Part shown: positions 40,362 to 47,987 of the stretch, in pieces | Layout: each line of letters begins with the position of its first letter | Numbering within the stretch: the stretch's first letter is position 1 | Origin: Streptomyces qinglanensis | GTDB taxonomy: Bacteria; Actinomycetota; Actinomycetes; Streptomycetales; Streptomycetaceae | DNA: 64,000 bases | Direction of reading: 5' to 3' | Assembly: GCF_900111245.1 (NCBI RefSeq) | Contig: NZ_FOGO01000001.1 | Span: 124,001-188,000, forward strand | The notes under the pieces: model-generated | What the model saw: only the letters and a program-made list of their open reading frames with translations | Databases searched by the model: none | Told to the model about the DNA's origin: nothing | Translations under genes and position numbers: made by a program

Positions 40362-40767
40362 GTGGAAAAGGGTCTCCGGTACGGACATGAAGTCGTAGGT
40401 ACTGCTACGCCGAGGACCCTTCGAACGCACCACACATGCAAGTCAGCCGGACAGCCTGGGAAACCCGGAACCCGAGGGGACATACAGTCGATGCGAGCGC
40501 GGCCTGCTCGGTCCGAGGCGCGCAGGCCCGCAGCGCAACTTGTAGCATACGGGGGCCGCTGGGCATGGTCAATGCGCGAAAGAGCACACCTGGGATGCAA
40601 CACCCCATACCCGGCAGAACTCGCCGCTCCGCACGGCCGGATGGCCGCGGCGGGAGCCGGGCCGCCGGGAGCCGGACCGCCCGCCCGGATACCCCGGGGG
40701 ACCCCCCACGGCGCACTGCGGCGTACTGCGGGGGCACCGAAACACCGAGAGTACGGGGAGCGCCGCA
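40362..40767. other. Divergent spacer between rpsA and the methyltransferase gene
   Basis: 406 bp without a gene. It carries the rpsA promoter and 175-nt leader on the minus strand and, near 40740-40767, the GGGGAG ribosome site of the methyltransferase gene. Confidence 0.6.
40544..40572 (-). promoter_or_regulatory. Consensus sigma-70/HrdB promoter of rpsA
   Basis: Minus strand TTGACC (40572-40567), 17 nt, TATGCT (40549-40544), the best -35/-10 pair in the window and fitting for a ribosomal protein gene. Confidence 0.85.
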
Positions 40768-41724
40768 ATGGAACAAAAGCACGAGGTCGTCGAGGGTGTC
40801 CACCCCCTGACCCACGGTGATCACGCGGACCGGTCCGGCGGCGCGCCCGGCTCCCAGGGCGGCGCGGGGGACGCAGCGCACGCCGGACACGCCGGACACG
40901 CCGGGGATGCCGACGACGACGCCGAGGCCGTGCGGCGGCCGGCCGGGGACCGGGAGACCAGCCGGGCCAACCGCGGCTGGTGGGACCGGAACGCGGACGA
41001 GTACCAGAACGACCACGGCGAGTTCCTCGGCGACGCGCGCTTCGTCTGGGGCCCCGAGGGCCTGGACGAGGCCGAGGCAGGACTGCTCGGCCCCGCGGAG
41101 CAGCTCCGCGGGCTGGACGTGCTGGAGGTGGGCGCGGGCGCGGCGCAGTGTTCCCGCTGGCTGGCCGCGCAGGGCGCACGGCCCGTCGCACTCGACCTCT
41201 CCCACCGGCAGCTCCAGCACGCGCTGCGGATCGGCGGCGGGGACCCGGGCCGACCGGGATTCCCGCTGGTCGAGGCGGACGCCAGGGCGCTGCCCTTCGC
41301 GGACGGGTCCTTCGACCTGGCCTGCTCCGCCTTCGGCGCGGTCCCGTTCGTCGCCGACCCCGAGCGGGTGTTCGCCGAGGTGGCCCGGGTACTGCGCCCC
41401 GGGGGCCGCTGGGTCTTCTCCCTGACCCACCCGCTGCGCTGGTCCCTGGCCGACGAACCGGGACCCGAGGGGCTGACCGTCCTCGCCTCCTACTTCGACC
41501 GCACGCCGTACGTGGAGGAGGACGGCGAGGGGCGGACGGTGTACGCGGAGCACCACCGCACCCTGGGCGACCGGGTGCGGGAGCTGGTGGGCGCCGGGTT
41601 CCGGCTGGAGGATCTGGTCGAGCCGGAGTGGCCGGAGTGGAACCAGCAGGTGTGGGGCGGCTGGTCCCCGCTGCGCGGGCGGCTGGTGCCCGGCACGGCC
41701 GTCTTCGTCTGCACGCTCGCCTGA
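40768..41724 (+). CDS. Class I SAM-dependent methyltransferase
   Basis: The 318-residue protein has a low-complexity His/Ala/Gly/Asp-rich N-terminus (about 65 residues), the SAM-binding motif LDVLEVGAGAAQCSRWLA near 116-133, the acidic VALDLSH, FDLACSAFGAVPFV and a C-terminal PEWPEWNQQVWGGWSP block. UbiE/type 11-like fold; the substrate is unknown. Start at the ATG at 40768 after GGGGAG. Divergent from rpsA; its stop opens a tandem repeat array. Confidence 0.88.
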   Translation: MEQKHEVVEGVHPLTHGDHADRSGGAPGSQGGAGDAAHAGHAGHAGDADDDAEAVRRPAGDRETSRANRGWWDRNADEYQNDHGEFLGDARFVWGPEGLDEAEAGLLGPAEQLRGLDVLEVGAGAAQCSRWLAAQGARPVALDLSHRQLQHALRIGGGDPGRPGFPLVEADARALPFADGSFDLACSAFGAVPFVADPERVFAEVARVLRPGGRWVFSLTHPLRWSLADEPGPEGLTVLASYFDRTPYVEEDGEGRTVYAEHHRTLGDRVRELVGAGFRLEDLVEPEWPEWNQQVWGGWSPLRGRLVPGTAVFVCTLA

Positions 41725-41841
41725 ACACCGCGGCGCCGCCGTCCCGCGCGCCTTGCACCGCGGCACCACCGTCCCGCTCGCTTGAGCACTGCGGCGCCGC
41801 CGTCCCGCTCGCCTGAACACCGCGACGCCGCCGTACGGGAC
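41719..41841 (+). repeat. Four tandem ~31-bp copies of the methyltransferase gene end
   Basis: Units at 41719-41749, 41750-41779, 41780-41810 and 41811-41841 share GCCTGAACACCGCGGCGCCG then CCGTCCCGC. The first contains the real stop codon TGA (41722-41724). No open frame runs through all copies. Confidence 0.8.
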
Positions 41842-41927
41842 CCGGCGCGCGGCGGCTCCGCACTCCGTGGCCCCGGCGCCCCCGAGGGCCCGGTGCCCCG
41901 GACGGCACGCCGGGAGCGCGGGCCGGG

Positions 41928-41933
41928 CACAAT
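41928..41933 (+). promoter_or_regulatory. -10-like box of hrpB
   Basis: CACAAT, then 6 nt to the GTG. Fits the leaderless arrangement; first base off-consensus. Confidence 0.4.
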
Positions 41934-41939
41934 CGGCTG

Positions 41940-44474
41940 GTGCGCCATGACGACCAGTTGCAGCAGCTCCCCATCGCCGAGGCCGTCCCCCGGGTGCGCG
42001 AGGCACTCGCCGAGTGCGGAGCGGCCGTCGTGCACGCTCCGCCGGGCACCGGCAAGACGACGCTGCTGCCGCTCGCCCTGGCCGGGCTCCTGCAGGACGG
42101 CGCACCCTCCCGCACCGTCCTGGTGGCCGAGCCGCGCCGGATGGCGGCACGGTCGGCTGCCCGCCGGATGGCCTGGCTGCTGGGCGAGCAGCCCGGCGGG
42201 AGCGTGGGCTTCACCGTGCGGGGCGAACGCAGGGTCGGGCCCCGCACCCGGGTGGAGGTCGTGACCACGGGCGTGCTGCTCCAGCGCCTGCAGCGCGACC
42301 AGGAGCTGCCCGGTGCGGACACCGTCCTGATGGACGAGTGCCACGAGCGCCACCTGGACGCCGACACGGCGCTGGCCTTCCTGCTGGACGTGCGCGAGAC
42401 GCTCCGCCCCGACCTGCACCTGATCGCCGCGTCCGCCACCCAGGACAGCGCGGCGTGGGCGCGGCTGCTGTCCGCGCGGGTCGTGCACGGGCGGGGTACG
42501 AGCCATCCGGTGGAGGTGCGGTACGCGCCGCCGCCTGCCGGACTGCGCCCGCCGCACGGCATGCGCGTCGATCCGGGGCTGCTGCGCCATGTGGCGGCGA
42601 CCGTCCGGCAGGCGCTGGCGGACGAGCCGGAGGGCGACGTGCTCTGCTTCCTGCCCGGTGCCGGCGAGATCGCCCGGGTGGCGGACCTGCTGTCGGGGGC
42701 GGCGGCGCGGGTGCTCCCGCTGCACGGCCGGGCACCGGCGCGGCTGCAGGACGAGGTGCTGGGCGGCGGTACCCGCGGTGAGCGCCGGGTGATCCTCTCC
42801 ACGGCGGTGGCCGAGTCGAGCCTGACGGTGCCGGGGGTGCGGGTGGTGGTGGACGCGGGGCTGGCCCGGGAGCCCCGTACGGACCACGCGCGGGGGCTCG
42901 GCTCCCTGACCACGGTGCGGGTCTCCCGCGCTGCGGCCGAGCAGCGCCGCGGCCGGGCCGGCCGTGAGGCGCCGGGCGTGGCCTACGCATGCTGGGCGGA
43001 GGCCGAGGAGGCGGGGCGGCCGCGCGATCCGTCCCCCGGGATCGCGGTGGCCGATCTGACGGCGTTCGCGCTGCAGGCCGCCTGCTGGGGCGATCCGCGG
43101 GCGGAGCGGCTCGCGCTGCTGGACGCGCCACCCGAGGGCGCCATGGCGGCGGCGCGGCGGACGCTGCGCACGGTCGGCGCGCTGGACGAACGGGACCGGG
43201 TGACCCGCCGGGGCCAGCGGATGGCCGGTCTGGGTGTGCACCCGCGGCTGGCCCGCGCGCTGCTGGACGGCGCCGCGGCCGTGGGCAGCGAGGCAGCCTG
43301 CGAGACGGTGGCGCTGCTGGGCGAGGAACCCCCGCGGGCGTACGGGGACGACGCGGCCGAGGCCGTCCGGCGGGCCCGCGCGGCGCCGCGCGAGGATCCG
43401 TACGGGACGCGCTGGGCCGCCGAGGTGCGGCGGTTGCGTTCGTTGCTGGGTGCGCGGACGGCGCCGCCGGAGGGGCTCACGCGCGAGCAGGCCGTGGGCA
43501 CGGTGGTGGCGCTCGCGCAGCCGGAGCGGGTGGCACGGGCGCAGGGCGGCAGCGCGTATCTGATGGCCGGCGGCACCCGCGCCGAGCCGGCCGCGGACAG
43601 TGCGCTGCGCGGCGCCCGGTGGCTGGCCGTCGCCGTCGCCGACCGGCCGGTGGGGGCCGCCTCGGCCCGGGTGCGGATGGCGGCCGCGATCGACGAGGCG
43701 ACGGCGCGGGCCGCGGCGGGCGCGCTGCACGGAGTGCGCGAGGAGGTGTGCTGGGACCCCGAGCAGGGTCCGCAGGACGCACCCGGTGACGTGGTGGCCC
43801 GTCAGGTGGAGTCCCTGGGGGCGGTGCGGTTGTCGGTGCGCCCGCTGCCGGACCCGCCGCCGGGGGCGCTGCGGGAGGCCGCGCTGCAGGGGCTGCGGCA
43901 GCACGGCACGGATCTGCTGCGCTGGTCGCGGAGCGCGGCGGCGCTGCGGCAGCGGCTCGCCTTCCTGTACCGGACGCTGGGTGCGCCCTGGCCGGACGTC
44001 TCCGAGGAGGCGCTGCTGGAGCAGGCGGAGGGGTGGCTGGGGCAGGTGCGCTCGCGCGCCGACCTCGCCCGGGTCGAGGCGGGCGAGGTGCTGTCGGGGA
44101 TGCTGCCGTGGGCCTCCGGTGCGGCGGCGCGGCTGGAGGAGCTGGCCCCGGAGCGCGTCGAGGTGCCGTCCGGGGCGCGGATCCGGGTCGACTACACGCC
44201 GGAGCAGCCGGTGCTGGCCGTGAAGCTCCAGGAGATGTTCGGGGCGCTGGAGACACCGCGGGTGGCGGACGGGCGGGTGCCGCTCCTTCTCCACCTGCTC
44301 TCCCCCGCCGGGCGCCCCGCGGCGGTCACCGCCGATCTCGCGTCGTTCTGGGCGGAGGGCTACCGGGGTGTGCGGGCCGAGTTGCGCGGCCGCTATCCCA
44401 AGCACCCTTGGCCGGAGGATCCCGCAGCGGCCGAACCCACCGGGCGCACGAAGGCACGCGGGCGGCCGGGGTGA
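41940..44474 (+). CDS. hrpB: ATP-dependent helicase HrpB
   Basis: The 844-residue DEAH-type helicase has Walker A APPGTGKTTL (33-42), DECH in VLMDECHERH, SATQ in AASATQDS, motif VI QRRGRAGR, and the HrpB-specific C-terminal domain. It is probably an RNA helicase of unknown role. A CACAAT box ends 6 nt before the GTG at 41940, so it is probably leaderless. Its last 149 bp overlap the end of the convergent DUF3068 gene. Confidence 0.95.
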   Translation: MRHDDQLQQLPIAEAVPRVREALAECGAAVVHAPPGTGKTTLLPLALAGLLQDGAPSRTVLVAEPRRMAARSAARRMAWLLGEQPGGSVGFTVRGERRVGPRTRVEVVTTGVLLQRLQRDQELPGADTVLMDECHERHLDADTALAFLLDVRETLRPDLHLIAASATQDSAAWARLLSARVVHGRGTSHPVEVRYAPPPAGLRPPHGMRVDPGLLRHVAATVRQALADEPEGDVLCFLPGAGEIARVADLLSGAAARVLPLHGRAPARLQDEVLGGGTRGERRVILSTAVAESSLTVPGVRVVVDAGLAREPRTDHARGLGSLTTVRVSRAAAEQRRGRAGREAPGVAYACWAEAEEAGRPRDPSPGIAVADLTAFALQAACWGDPRAERLALLDAPPEGAMAAARRTLRTVGALDERDRVTRRGQRMAGLGVHPRLARALLDGAAAVGSEAACETVALLGEEPPRAYGDDAAEAVRRARAAPREDPYGTRWAAEVRRLRSLLGARTAPPEGLTREQAVGTVVALAQPERVARAQGGSAYLMAGGTRAEPAADSALRGARWLAVAVADRPVGAASARVRMAAAIDEATARAAAGALHGVREEVCWDPEQGPQDAPGDVVARQVESLGAVRLSVRPLPDPPPGALREAALQGLRQHGTDLLRWSRSAAALRQRLAFLYRTLGAPWPDVSEEALLEQAEGWLGQVRSRADLARVEAGEVLSGMLPWASGAAARLEELAPERVEVPSGARIRVDYTPEQPVLAVKLQEMFGALETPRVADGRVPLLLHLLSPAGRPAAVTADLASFWAEGYRGVRAELRGRYPKHPWPEDPAAAEPTGRTKARGRPG

Positions 44475-45588
44475 GCTGGTCGGGCGGACGGCGGCCGGGC
44501 AGGAGTTTGAGAAACGCCCCGGTGAACGCCCCGACGGCCCCTGGTGCCATGCCGCCGCTGCCGCCGGGGGCCGGGGAGGGCCGCCGCGCACGCGCCGGGT
44601 CGCCGGGGGCGGCGGAGGAGACCGGGGGGCCACCGGCGCCGGGCGGGCGGCCGCGGGTGCGGGTGCGGGCCTCCAGCGTGAGGGAGCCGACCAGCAGGAG
44701 GCCGCCCAGGGCGAGGGAGCCCCAGGGCAGGTAGGTGGTCAGGGTGAGCACGAGCCGCCGCTGGGAGGAGACCAGGTCCACCGTCGCCTTCTGGTAGTCG
44801 GGGCGCATCCGCACGTGCCCGGCGAAGGCGGTGAGCGGTTTCTTGCCGGGCTTGTCCGTCCAGCGCATCTCCTCCTCGTGGATCTCCTGGCCGTCCACCG
44901 GGGCGCCGGTGACCGGTTCGACCCAGAACATCCGCTTGGTGGTGTACCAGCGCTCCAGTCCGAGCTGTTCGACCGTTTCGGGGGTGGCCCCCAGAGGCAG
45001 CTTCTTCGGCACCTTCACCTTGGTCCAGGGGATGGTCTGCTCGAAGTAGTAGGTCTCCAGGCCGTGGACGGTGCGGGTGCCCTTGTAGTGGATGGGCGCC
45101 GAGGTGCGCGTCTGGAAGTCGAAGTACTCGTAGTCGCGCTTCTCGGTGCCGAACGGCCACTTGTACTCGATGCCGCGGCGGCGCACCGGGTCGCCGTCGA
45201 CGTGCTCGCCGCCCGCGTGCACCGGTTCCTGGGAGTGGGCGTCGAAGACATAGCGCTCGGGAATGCGCGAGACCATCCTCCCCTTGTCGTCGGCCACATA
45301 GCTGAGGGTGTCCCAGACGACGACGTCGCGCCCGGTGCGCTCCCGGACCTTCCCGGCGGCCGCCACATTCCCTTTGAGCGTCTGCACGATGCTGACCTCG
45401 GGGACTTTCTTCGACTTCATGGTGGTGTAGTCGAGGAGGGTGGCGTTCTTCGCCTCCAGCACCATGTCCTGGTACTGGCTGGGCGGGATCTTGGCCAGCC
45501 GGGGGAAGGCGTACCAGCGGACCAGGGGCGAGAGCGCGGCGAAGAACACCGCGAGGGCCAGCAGGACCAGGCTCGCTCTCCTGCGCAT
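44326..45588 (-). CDS. DUF3068 domain-containing membrane protein, C-terminally extended
   Basis: The 420-residue protein has an N-terminal membrane helix (about 5-22), an extracellular DUF3068 region (about 40-280: VVVWDTLSYVADDKGRMVS, KWPFGTEKRDYEYFDF), a second membrane helix (about 285-308) and then about 110 residues of Pro/Arg/Gly-rich sequence. Relatives are usually about 330-350 residues, so the tail looks added. It extends 149 bp into hrpB on the other strand, suggesting loss of an older stop codon. The ATG at 45588 follows GGAGG. It is 20 bp after the tiny gene at 45609-45743, probably one operon. Confidence 0.82.
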   Translation of the reverse strand: MRRRASLVLLALAVFFAALSPLVRWYAFPRLAKIPPSQYQDMVLEAKNATLLDYTTMKSKKVPEVSIVQTLKGNVAAAGKVRERTGRDVVVWDTLSYVADDKGRMVSRIPERYVFDAHSQEPVHAGGEHVDGDPVRRRGIEYKWPFGTEKRDYEYFDFQTRTSAPIHYKGTRTVHGLETYYFEQTIPWTKVKVPKKLPLGATPETVEQLGLERWYTTKRMFWVEPVTGAPVDGQEIHEEEMRWTDKPGKKPLTAFAGHVRMRPDYQKATVDLVSSQRRLVLTLTTYLPWGSLALGGLLLVGSLTLEARTRTRGRPPGAGGPPVSSAAPGDPARARRPSPAPGGSGGMAPGAVGAFTGAFLKLLPGRRPPDQLTPAARVPSCARWVRPLRDPPAKGAWDSGRATRPAHPGSPPPRTTRDRR

Positions 45589-45608
45589 GCTGCCTCCTGC
45601 CGATGCTG

Positions 45609-45743
45609 CTAGGGGTGCGCGGGAACGGTGGTGTGCAGCGGCTTCTTCGACGTCTCGCCCGGTGGAGCGCCGGTCGCGGTGACCGCGAGGACGAGTGCGA
45701 GCGCCGCGGCCAGTCCGGCCGCGGCGGCGAGGAGAGCTCGCAT
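45609..45743 (-). CDS. Tiny membrane or secreted protein (SPW_0924-like)
   Basis: A 44-residue reading frame: MRALLAAAAGLAAALALVLA then VTATGAPPGETSKKPLHTTV ending PAHP. One hydrophobic helix followed by a short Pro/Thr tail. It resembles the short actinobacterial SPW_0924 family as I remember it. The ATG at 45743 lies about 10 nt after a GGGGGG site; a GTG at 45755 is an alternative. It lies just before DUF3068 on the same strand. Function unknown. Confidence 0.65.
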   Translation of the reverse strand: MRALLAAAAGLAAALALVLAVTATGAPPGETSKKPLHTTVPAHP

Positions 45744-45889
45744 GTGCTGCTTCACCCCCCTGCGGAACGGCCGGGCCGGGCGAACTGACGGCCCGTCACT
45801 TGCACCGGTCGCACCGTAGCAACGTCCGCGCGGGATGGGAACCGTGCGCCCCGGCCCCGGCCCGGCGGGGGGCGGCTGAGCACAGCGGA

Positions 45890-45918
45890 CCGCCCCCGGT
45901 GCCCGGCACCGGGGGCGG
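45890..45918 (-). terminator. 13-bp hairpin after the transglycosylase gene
   Basis: CCGCCCCCGGTGC pairs with GCACCGGGGGCGG around a 3-nt loop, about 17 nt beyond the stop at 45935. Confidence 0.8.
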
Positions 45919-45934
45919 CGGGAGGCCGTCGTGC

Positions 45935-47677
45935 TCAGCCCTTGACGGTGACCTTCACCTGCACGCTGGCGCCGCCCTCGGCCGTCAGCGTCAGGGTGTA
46001 GGTGCCGGGCCGGTCGCCTGCGAACAGTTCGGGCAGTACGACCACACCGTCGGCGTCCGTCTTCAGGTCCACGAGACGGCGGATCGGGGTGCCCTGCTCG
46101 TCCTTGCCGAAGTACGGGCCGGTCTCGGCGCCCTCGCCGAACGTGGCCGTCACCGCGGTGTGCGCGACGGCCTTGCCCTTGCGGGTGGCCTTGACCCGCA
46201 CGGCCTGTGTGAACTTCCCGCCCTTGCCGGCCTCCAGCACGCCGTCGCTCGTCCGCGCCAGGGTGTCGGCCTGCGGGGCCGTGACCGAGGCCGCGAAGTC
46301 GACGCTGCCCAGCTTCTTGCCGGGAACCGTCGCGCGCACGGTGAAGGAGCCGGTCCTGTCGCCCGCGCTGAGCGCGGGTGCCGTGGCGTTGCCCTGCGCG
46401 TCGGTGGTGACCGTCGTACTCCTGGCGCCGTCCTCGAAGGCGGCCCCGGTCTCGCCCCGGACCTCGAACCGGACCCGGACGCCCTTGACGCCCTTGCCCT
46501 TGGCGGTCTCGACCTTGACGACGGGGTGGCCGGCGAAGTCCTCACCGGCGACCGCGGTGAACTTCCCGGCGCCGACCCGCTCGATGGCGTGCGGGCCGGT
46601 CGGCTCGGGGCTGGGCTTGCCGCCGTCGTCCCCGTCGCCGGGCTTGCCGTCGCCACCGGGCTCGCCCGGGTTCCCGGGCTTGTCCGGCTTGCCGGGTGCA
46701 CTGGGCTTGCCGGGCTTGCTGGGCTTGCTGGGCTTGCCGGGCCGGTCGTCCGCGGGGTCCGCGCCGCCACGCCCCGCGCCCGGGCTCGAACCGCCCCCGG
46801 GCTCGCCGAGTCCAGGAGTGGTGGGCAGCACGGAAAGGTCGCGGTCCGGCACCGCGTGGGTGCCCTTGCGGTAGTACTCGAACCAGGCCAGGACGGTCCG
46901 CAGGTAGTCGCTGGAGTTGTTGTAGCTGAGGACGGCCCGGTCCAGTCCGGCACCGGAGGACAGATCGCGCCCGTCCGCGCACAGGTAGGCGCCCGCGGCG
47001 AGAGCGGCGTCGTGGATGTTGTTGGGATCCTTGCGGCCGTCGCCGTTGCCGTCCGCGCCCCAGCGGTCCCAGGTGGAAGGGATGAACTGCAGCGGGCCGA
47101 CCGCACGGTCGTAGGTGGTGTCGCCGTCCCAGCGGCCGCCGTCGGTGTCCTCGATGTGGGCGAAGCCCTTGCCGTTGAGCACCGGACCCAGGATCGGGCG
47201 CAGCGTCGTGCCGTCCTTGTCGACGGCGCCCCCGCGGGCGTGACCGGACTCCACCTTGCCGATCCCCGCCAGGAGTTCCCAGCGCAGCCCGCAGCCCGGA
47301 GTGCGGGAGGCGAGCGACCGGGCGGCCTTCTTGTAGGCGGCCAGCACCGAGGACGGAATGCCGGAGGTGTCGCCCGAGCCGCCGGGCTCGGAGGTGCCGG
47401 GCGGGTGCGGGGACTCCAGCGGCGGCAGTTCCGTGGCGTAGTCGTCGTCGCCCGGCGTGCGGTCGCCCGCGGAGCCGGGCCGGTCGCTGCCGTGGTCGCC
47501 GGCGAGTTCCACACCGGGGGCCTGCGAGGCGGTCAGTGCCGCCATGACGACGGCCGCGACGGCCGTGCCGCCCAGCCCCCTGCGGTATCTGGCACTGCGC
47601 AGCCCGCTGCGACGCCGGTGTCCCGCCGCTGTGGTGGCCACCCGCCGTGCGGCGTGCCGGCCCCGGATTCGCGCCAT
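45935..47677 (-). CDS. Secreted lytic transglycosylase with Ig-like C-terminal domains
   Basis: The 580-residue protein has a basic N-terminus and a membrane helix (about 36-52), then an SLT_2/MltB-like lysozyme-fold domain (about 105-275) with the catalytic Glu in GIGKVESGH, and FIPSTWDRWGADGNGDGRK and YNNSSDYLRTV downstream. A Gly/Pro/Lys-rich linker of PGKPSKP-type repeats (about 285-365) leads to two bacterial Ig-like domains (about 370-580). It cleaves peptidoglycan glycan strands outside the membrane. A consensus promoter lies about 35 nt upstream of its ATG. Confidence 0.92.
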   Translation of the reverse strand: MARIRGRHAARRVATTAAGHRRRSGLRSARYRRGLGGTAVAAVVMAALTASQAPGVELAGDHGSDRPGSAGDRTPGDDDYATELPPLESPHPPGTSEPGGSGDTSGIPSSVLAAYKKAARSLASRTPGCGLRWELLAGIGKVESGHARGGAVDKDGTTLRPILGPVLNGKGFAHIEDTDGGRWDGDTTYDRAVGPLQFIPSTWDRWGADGNGDGRKDPNNIHDAALAAGAYLCADGRDLSSGAGLDRAVLSYNNSSDYLRTVLAWFEYYRKGTHAVPDRDLSVLPTTPGLGEPGGGSSPGAGRGGADPADDRPGKPSKPSKPGKPSAPGKPDKPGNPGEPGGDGKPGDGDDGGKPSPEPTGPHAIERVGAGKFTAVAGEDFAGHPVVKVETAKGKGVKGVRVRFEVRGETGAAFEDGARSTTVTTDAQGNATAPALSAGDRTGSFTVRATVPGKKLGSVDFAASVTAPQADTLARTSDGVLEAGKGGKFTQAVRVKATRKGKAVAHTAVTATFGEGAETGPYFGKDEQGTPIRRLVDLKTDADGVVVLPELFAGDRPGTYTLTLTAEGGASVQVKVTVKG

Positions 47678-47718
47678 AGGTCAGTCCCGTCCTCTCCCCA
47701 TCGGACGCAGTCACCGTG

Positions 47719-47747
47719 ACCTTACGGCAGAGCCTGCCCCAAGTCAG
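47719..47747 (-). promoter_or_regulatory. Promoter of the transglycosylase gene
   Basis: Minus strand CTGACT (47747-47742), 17 nt, TAAGGT (47724-47719). A small palindrome GTCACCGTGAC (47710-47720) overlaps the presumed transcription start and could be an operator. Confidence 0.65.
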
Positions 47748-47948
47748 CGGCCGTGAGGGACTTCTGGCGCTTATGCCCCGCTTCGGAAGCCGGTTTTCCC
47801 GATGTTCGCCCCGCTGTTCCCCCATGTCCTCCACAGGAGCATGTACGTGACCGGCCGCCGGAGGACGGCGCCCGCCGTCCGCGCAGCCGCCGGAAGCCCG
47901 AGGGCTCCGGGACTGCGGGACGACGACAGGGCCGCGGGGCGGCAGGCC

Positions 47949-47983
47949 GCGCCCCGTCGGGGCCGGGGCCCCCGGATGCGGGG
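47949..47983 (-). terminator. Compound GC hairpin after polA
   Basis: Outer arms CGCCCCG/CGGGGCG enclose a CCGGGG palindrome (minus strand), a few bases after the polA stop at 47988. Confidence 0.4.
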
Positions 47984-47987
47984 CGAC

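Larger units (their letters stand above)
47678..47987 (-). other. Spacer between polA and the transglycosylase gene
   Basis: 310 bp; holds the transglycosylase promoter and leader, a polA terminator region and no recognisable gene. I looked for a c-di-AMP riboswitch (common before wall hydrolases) and did not find its conserved loops. Confidence 0.5.

Noticed and set aside
47678..47830. c-di-AMP (ydaO) riboswitch before the transglycosylase
   Set aside because: The leader after the promoter is only about 35 nt, and none of the conserved loops is seen.
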